DNA of 64,000 nt from Paraspadella gotoi (taxonomy: Eukaryota; Chaetognatha). A program made the translations under genes and the position numbers. Below, piece after piece: positions 58,511 through 64,000 of the stretch. The notes beneath the pieces are model-generated. The model was not told the origin of the DNA, did no database searches, and worked only from the letters and a program-made list of their open reading frames with translations. Numbering within the stretch: position 1 is the first letter of the stretch; the number at the start of each line of letters is the position of its first letter. The stretch is taken from contig CM119264.1 in the NCBI GenBank assembly GCA_051294375.1, positions 3,728,689 through 3,792,688 on the forward strand. Direction: 5' to 3'.

Positions 58511-58685
58511 ATTCCGCAAAGTGCCCTCCTTCATCACATCTGCCGATTCGCGATCCTCAAAAACGTCCGCGAGACAAGATCGAGGATCTGCGGATTCCAG
58601 AGCGACTCAAGACTTACCTTCGTGAGCCGCAGTATTTGGCCGAGGAAATCACGGATGACGAAGAGATGGCGAGCGGGGTCACGAG
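58511..58685 (+). CDS. SOCS7-like gene, SOCS-box exon with two single-base defects
   Basis: Acceptor CAATAACCAG; the first base completes the Arg codon from 50133. The sequence reads FRKVPS, then in the next frame LHHICRFAILKNVRE, then in a third frame KIEDLRIPERLKTYL and EPQYLAEEITDDEEMASGV. A missing C near 58528 and a missing G near 58572 account for both shifts. Together they give a SOCS box: BC-box SLHHICRFAI (elongin-binding S/T-L-xxx-C-xxx-hydrophobic pattern) and a Cul5-type LRIP segment. The exon ends either at TAA (58687) or at the very strong donor AG|GTAAGT at 58686, so one more exon may follow. A second copy of the start of this exon is at the window's end. Confidence 0.88.
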
Positions 58686-58805
58686 GTAAGTTTGGGGTGA
58701 GGTGGCGGAGTGAGGGTGAGGTGGAAGAGCGGCGGGAGGTCTGGCATATTTTTATTGAAAATTTAAGTGATTCACGAAAATATAAATTTATAAATTATTT
58801 TTATA

Positions 58806-58816
58806 TTATTATATTA

Positions 58817-58853
<37 letters not shown>

Positions 58854-58916
58854 TTATTTATTATTATTATTATTATTTATTATTATTATTATATATTATT
58901 ATTTATTTATTTATAA
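58806..58916. repeat. (TTA)n repeat
   Basis: TTA/TTTA array about 120 bases downstream of the SOCS-box exon. Confidence 0.95.
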
Positions 58917-59137
58917 ATCGCCGTTATTTTTTTTTGGGGGGGAAGGAACTAATTTTAAAAGTGTATTCTTTTAAGAAATAATAATTGACTGTTTCAAATC
59001 AATTTGAATTTGAAGTTTTAACCATTTGTTTCAACCCAATTCAGAAGGAAGTCACGGGGCCCGACAACCGAGACGAACGTCTTGCTACCGAATGCCGAAT
59101 GAAGAATAAACGAACCAAAAATCAATTTCGATTCACG

Positions 59138-59266
59138 CGTCACGCAAAAAATCTCACGCCAACGCGTCACACGCAGAATTTTAACGCCAATCCGTAACGC
59201 GTCACCTCGATTGGTCAATCGTCACCCCGTCACGCCGTCATCGCACCGGTCCAAACTAAACCGTCA
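59138..59266. promoter_or_regulatory. Cluster of seven CGTCA motifs with a CCAAT-type box
   Basis: CGTCA starts at 59138, 59165, 59200, 59220, 59228, 59236 and 59262, with ATTGG (inverted CCAAT) between them. CGTCA is the CREB/ATF half-site. The patch is CpG-rich in AT-rich DNA. It could be a promoter or enhancer, or a decayed tandem repeat. Confidence 0.3.
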
Positions 59267-60172
59267 CAATTGGCACAATATGTTTTCGTTTTTATCAATT
59301 ATGTATTGACAAACTTACAATCTGTTTTTATTTTCCGCATTAAATGTCGTTGACTAATTGTAAAACTTCGGATGGGGGAAAATTTTAAAATACACATGAG
59401 CGAGAGAGAAAATGTTTTATTATTTGCAGAATAAAAAACAACTTTTAAACGCTCCGGACAATTTTCTTTTCAGAGATATTTCAAATTAAGTCGCAAAAAA
59501 TTCAGATAGAAAATGAAAAAAAAAAATCAACGATTATTTCTTAAATTATTGCATAAAAATATCATATAATTATGCATTTGTGGATAAGGCGCTAAGTGAA
59601 AAATTAAATTTGACCCAAAGTATTTTTAAAAAAATAACACCATTTATTTTTCACCAGCTAAATATTGCAAACAATAATAATAAACCAAACATCAATTGTG
59701 CTATTGTGGACACAACAAGTTTCAGGGTAATCACCTTGAATCGGTCATATATCCAGCGAAAAAAAGAAAATAAGGTATAAACAATTTAATTTTAGTTAAT
59801 ATAGTTAATGTTAAATGACTGATTTTCGTTAGAAATAGTTTATTTTAAAGATTACTTTACTGTATTTGTTGTAATGATATCAATGAATACTAGAGAGCCT
59901 TCGAGGATTTTAGAATTCGGCCTAATAATTTCTGTTTTTCCATTAGATAATTATAAAACTAAGGAATGCTCCGCATTTGTCATCTTAACTTTCAATGTTT
60001 GTTGCAATCGATTGTAATCGATGTGAGAAGTTGAACAAAAAACTTTGTTTTCATCCTTGGAATCGAGAATGTAAATAATTTCCTCTGATTTCTTTCTCTG
60101 ATCAAAGAAAACAATTTGATTTGATTTCTGAAGCTCAACTTTTTCACAAAAAAACCTAACTGATTTTCTGTC

Positions 60173-60412
60173 TCAATCCATTGACTCGCAAAAATATTTT
60201 TTCGTTTGTGTAAAAAAAATCTCGTCATAAGAAAACAAATGAATGAAAATCGCGGGAAACTTTTCGTGAAAATAATTAAATATATTTTTCTTGGTCGGAT
60301 TGGGTTCGCCCAAAATCGTTTGCATCACGTGTGAAGCTTGTATTTTGTATTGTCCGTTTTTTTCCCAAACATCGATTCCATGATAGACGCGGCTGATACT
60401 CAGGGGTTGGAT
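60173..60412 (-). CDS. C-terminal exon of an unrecognised minus-strand membrane protein
   Basis: An excellent acceptor (ATTTCTCCTCTCTTCAG) precedes a 79-residue frame: IQPLSISRVYHGIDVWEKNG, QYKIQASHVMQTILGEPNP, then a Phe/Tyr/Lys-rich end and TGA. It starts in phase 0, matching the end of the exon at 61829. The first half has balanced composition; the second half is AT-rich and may be intron if the GTGATG after ASH is used as a donor. I do not recognise the family. Confidence 0.52.
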   Translation of the reverse strand: MQPLSISRVYHGIDVWEKNGQYKIQASHVMQTILGEPNPTKKNIFNYFHEKFPAIFIHLFSYDEIFFTQTKKYFCESMD

Positions 60413-60433
60413 CTGAAGAGAGGAGAAATCATC

Positions 60434-60604
60434 TTCCATCCCTCGACATTCCTTACTTCTTCACTTATTGTCTTCCATGCCTTGACATTCCTTACTTCTT
60501 CATTCATTGGCTTCCATGCGTCGACATTCCTTACTTCTTCACTTATCGTCTTTCATGCCTGGACATTCCTTACTTCTTCATTCATTGGCTTCCATGCGTC
60601 GACA
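60434..60604. repeat. Four tandem copies of a 42-base unit
   Basis: Unit TTCCATGC(G/C)T(C/T)GACATTCC then TTACTTCTTCA(C/T)T.ATTG. Alternate units are more alike, suggesting an 84-base dimer. Exactly 14 codons per unit, so the plus strand has an open periodic frame (FLTSSLIVFHA / FLTSSFIGFHA). It abuts the pyrimidine tract of the minus-strand acceptor at 60413. Confidence 0.93.
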
Positions 60605-61439
60605 GTTCTAATTTAATTTCATATTTTTCGTACTTTGGAAAATTAATTGTTATTCAATTGAATTTGTACATTTTGAAAAGTCCTGTTTTTTCGCCTTTTC
60701 GGAAACCGATTCTTGTTTTTGCAAATAGCTCAATTCATAGATTTTTTTGCAAAATCTTTTGGAAAAAGATAGTTTATTATCTGTAGAGAAATTTATAGTG
60801 ATTTTCCGAGCACCCGTTTTACCACCTATTAGACAAAGTTTATGATCGATTAATAAAATAGTTTTTTATAATTTCTATTATTATTTCAAATCTTTGCTTA
60901 ATTGATTTTTTGTTACACAGTCAACGACTCGCCTAATTGCTTACCTGGCTTGAGTAAATAGTAGCATTTTCAATTAACTGGATCGGACCAACAGAATGAC
61001 GAACATAAATATAAAAAGAAACATGTTTTTTCCTCATTTTAATTTCTCTGGTTGAGCTAATGCAAAATTACAGATAATCACTAGATTACCAACACAATTT
61101 ACAATTGAAAATATTTAGTTAAAACAAGTCAACGAATCAAACATTAGGTATTTAAATATTTCCAGTGATCATAAAAATAAGAAACTCACAAAATAATTTT
61201 TGGCATTGACAAATCAAACAAAATATATTATATATTTATGAATAATAAGATTATATAAGAAATGATATTTTTCAAATTTAAACTCAAATGTAGAAATTTT
61301 TTACTCTAAACCAAAAAAAATGAAAGTAAACAGTGAGGCGTAAATTGTAAAAGGTTGAAAGTTCCGGGAAAGGGAGAAATAAGAATTAATAAATGAGGGG
61401 ACAAAGATCCCAAAAAAAATGGCTGCTACGGAGACGAAA

Positions 61440-61705
61440 GAGAGAGAAAGAGAAGAGAGAATGAGAGAGAGAGAGAAGAGAGAGAGAGGAGAGGAGGAAG
61501 AGAGAGAGAGAGAGCCTTTAAAACCATTTTTGAGATGCATCTCTGAGGCTGGGAAATTCGTATCTCTCTCCGAATCCCGTCACCGATGAAATGAAGTCGG
61601 CGTTGAACATGTTTTTCTGAGAGAAAGAGAGAGAGAAGAGAGACTAGACGAGAGAGAGACGAGAGAGGAGAGAGACTGAGACGAGCATGAGAGAGAGAGA
61701 GAGAC
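61440..61705. repeat. Two interrupted (GA)n blocks
   Basis: GA-rich at 61437-61515 and 61618-61705, inside a minus-strand intron. Confidence 0.9.
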
Positions 61706-61828
61706 AGAAAAAGAATATGGTTTAAAGTAAAATGGGACAAGGAAAAGGTTCTCAAAAATTTTTATGACAAAATATTATAGCCCACATTATTTGGTACGTA
61801 TATTTTAATTTTTAGGTATTTGTTGTAC

Positions 61829-61959
61829 CTGATGAGTCTCCATCCAATTTTCCAAGACTTTTTTCTGGTCAATCCGATCTGCAATGAAAGGCTGATTGAC
61901 GAGAATGACTGTCGTACCCAGGGCAGTGATGATTACGAAGATGTAAAGGAGAAGCCGAT
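61829..61959 (-). CDS. Exon with one transmembrane segment, unrecognised gene
   Basis: Acceptor TTTTTAATATTCAG and donor CATCAG|GTACAA. After a split codon it reads RLLLYIFVIITALGTTVILV, a clear hydrophobic membrane helix preceded by Arg, then NQPFIADRIDQKKVLENWM-ETHQ, ending in phase 0. The layout (membrane helix then a soluble charged part) suits a type II or single-pass membrane protein. It joins in phase to the exon at 60412. Upstream exons should lie beyond 61960; none is visible before the window's end. Confidence 0.65.
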
Positions 61960-63258
61960 CTGAATATTAAAAAATTATTTAGAAATATTTTGAAATATTT
62001 AGAAAGAAAACAGGGCGTAGGTATCTAAATACATAACAATTATTGAATCTTCAGATAGATTACAATTAAATGAATACAAATATTTAAAAATTACGGGAAA
62101 ACCGGATTAGAATATAAAGAAATGATTATTTCTTTAGAAAGAGGACAAATAGATGGGAAGTAAAACCTTATTTGAAACCAAGGAAAAGATTTAAAAAGAT
62201 AAATACGAAGATCTTGAGCAGAATCCGATATGAATACTAAAAAATAAAATAAATAAATATGAACCTAAAATATAATATTTCCCGTCTCGATCTCACTGCA
62301 CTGTCAAGAAAAAAAAAGAATAAAAAAAGCCCGATGTTCTTTTGGTTTTCAATTTTAGATAATCAACTAGAAGATATCACTTCCGTCCTCAAGTGGCCAA
62401 CTTTAAAAAATTAAAATGAACAACGAAAAATAATGTTGAACAGTAGAAACTAAGACAGAGAAAGAGAGATAGAGAGAGCAAAGGACGAGAGAGAGAGTGA
62501 GAGAAGAGAGGAGAGAGACGACTGATGACGAGACCGAGAAAGAGAGGAGGCGAGAGAGAGCAGAGAGAGACAGAGTTGCAGAACGCGAAGTGGCTGTTGA
62601 AAAAACCGCAAAGAAGAGACGGATGTGTCGACAAAGAAGTTAAAGCCAAAAACAAGCATTAAAAAAAATAATAAATATAAAAATAAAATATGATGATTTG
62701 TTTCGGTCTCGATTAATATCGTATTTTTAAAAATTTAATTAGTTCTTCAAATTATCTGTCCTGACGAAATAAAAAAAAAATTCAAACGATTTAGTGCTGT
62801 TTTATTTGTTTATTTTTATTTTAAGTTTTAAAACAATTTTTTTTTTAAGTGAAAGTTTTCTAAAATACTCCTCACAGTAAGAGCTAATTGTGATATTTCA
62901 AAACCATTTATAAACATAAAATATATATTATATTTTCGTTCTGTTAATTAAAATATTTATATTTTGTTGAATTGTAAACTGTACAATTTATGCGTTTATC
63001 TGTAATGCTGTATGCCCTTTTGAATGTACTGTTTCAACTAATTGTTGTAAACGAATAAAACACATATATATTGAATGTGAACCATAAATTGGACTGTGAG
63101 GGAGTTATGATTAAAAGCTAACCCGGCCTTGCTACGTTACTATTATGTAAGATGGACGAAGGCCTAAACCGAAGTCAGAGGTAAGATAGCTTATTTATTA
63201 AATCAATAGATAATTACTATATTGGTTGTACCAATTTTACGTAAAGAAAGAGAGAGAT
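61960..63258. other. No gene seen
   Basis: AT-rich sequence with a purine-rich block at 62450-62580 and, at about 63135-63240, another piece of the dispersed repeat seen at 49.25 kb. Confidence 0.6.
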
Positions 63259-64000
63259 CTTTAATCACATGATATGATATGACAATGACAGAACATGAAA
63301 GAAGTTCAAAAACCTTTCCTAGCCCTTGTATTTATGAAATGTACTGCTAGTTCTTTATTTCTTATAGATTTGAGGTTTTCGGTCTCTTCACAAATAAAAC
63401 TAACTATAGGAGAATTAATATGCATTAATGTAATGGGCACAGACCGACGGACAGACATAAATGCGACCAAACAGACCGACAGATAGACCCATCGACCGAC
63501 CGACAGACCCGACGAAAAGTGACTTTGTAGACGAGTACTCGCGGTGCCAACTAAAAATCTATATCATATTACTCTTCTCTCTCTCTCTCTCTCTTTTCTC
63601 TTCCTTCAATCCCAATTCATTATATCTTCCTTCTTTTCCTTTTTATTTTCTTCTCTCTGGTCACATTCCCTCCCTCGCCTCTCTCATATTCTTCCACCCT
63701 CCTCTCACCCTCATCTTTCCCTCCTCCTCCCTTCCTCTCTCCTGCCTCTACCCCCTTCCCTCTTCCCCCTCTTCCTCAGTTCCTCTCCCCTCACTCTTCT
63801 GCCTCCCTCCCTCCTCTTCCTCCTAATTTCCCTTCCTCCTCTTCCCCTCTTCCTCTCTTCTCGTACCTCTCCCCCTCCTCTTTCCTCCTCTCCTCCCTCC
63901 TCTCCCCTCCTCTTCTCCTCCGTCCTCTCCTCCCTCCTTCCCTACTCCCTCCTCTCACCCCTCCTCTTCCACCCACCCCCCCACCAATAACCAGATTCCG
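63259..64000. repeat. Second copy of the intron flanks without the insertion
   Basis: 63259-63428 matches 50478-50659, and 63425-64000 matches 57926-58516, in the same order and joined at one TTAA. The copy ends in AACCAGATTCCG, the start of the SOCS-box exon. Differences are mainly short indels. It is either the other haplotype placed in tandem by the assembler or a real duplication. Confidence 0.88.

Noticed and set aside
60338-60616. Plus-strand 14-residue repeat protein
   Set aside because: The periodic frame is the by-product of a 42-base tandem repeat, with no splice sites or upstream coding support.

Overview
The window looks like nuclear DNA of an invertebrate animal. It has spliced genes with canonical GT/AG introns, a SOCS6/SOCS7-type SH2 plus SOCS-box gene, a Kelch-propeller gene, a tRNA-derived SINE and several short inverted-repeat transposons. 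Much of the DNA is simple repeat, mainly (GA)n/(CT)n. I cannot name the species or phylum. Ten N gaps, overlapping gap flanks and single-base indels inside exons point to a draft assembly from error-prone long reads.

The main gene is on the plus strand. It is a SOCS7-like adaptor whose exons run from at least 33.36 kb to 58.69 kb, possibly from 5.43 kb. The firm chain is 33355-33423, 34465-34643, 42727-42807, 42946-43221, 44077-45067, 45527-45573, 46387-46660, 47008-47323, 49494-49662, 49959-50133 and 58511-58685. Splice phases agree at every junction that can be checked, except one single-base discrepancy at 47.3 kb. The first eight exons encode a long, low-complexity N-terminal region. The next two encode the SH2 domain, and the last the SOCS box. 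GC-rich blocks at 5.43, 28.17 and 32.42 kb are candidate upstream exons but are weaker.

On the minus strand, 22.10 to 18.49 kb holds a KLHDC1/2-like six-bladed Kelch gene, with three upstream exons that may belong to it. If the 5.43 kb exon is part of the SOCS gene, the Kelch gene is nested in its intron. A second minus-strand gene ends at 60.17 kb and encodes one membrane segment followed by a soluble tail; I do not recognise it.

The most interesting structures are mobile. (1) One Kelch intron is almost exactly one inverted-repeat element, with its terminal GTGACC at the 5' splice site, like an introner; a relative lies in the next intron upstream. (2) A roughly 7.27 kb segment (50660-57925) is flanked by TTAA on both sides and by short inverted termini. 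The apparent empty site, with one TTAA, is present at 63.43 kb inside a second copy of the flanks. (3) That insertion carries an inverted, decayed copy of the host gene's own SH2 exon and a 160-bp palindrome containing hammerhead-ribozyme-like motifs.

The rest is intron or intergenic DNA: microsatellites, a minisatellite whose units carry GGTAAGT on the minus strand, two related TIR elements (25.27 and 47.56 kb), two inverted SINE copies (36.8 and 38.7 kb), and redundant sequence around gaps.
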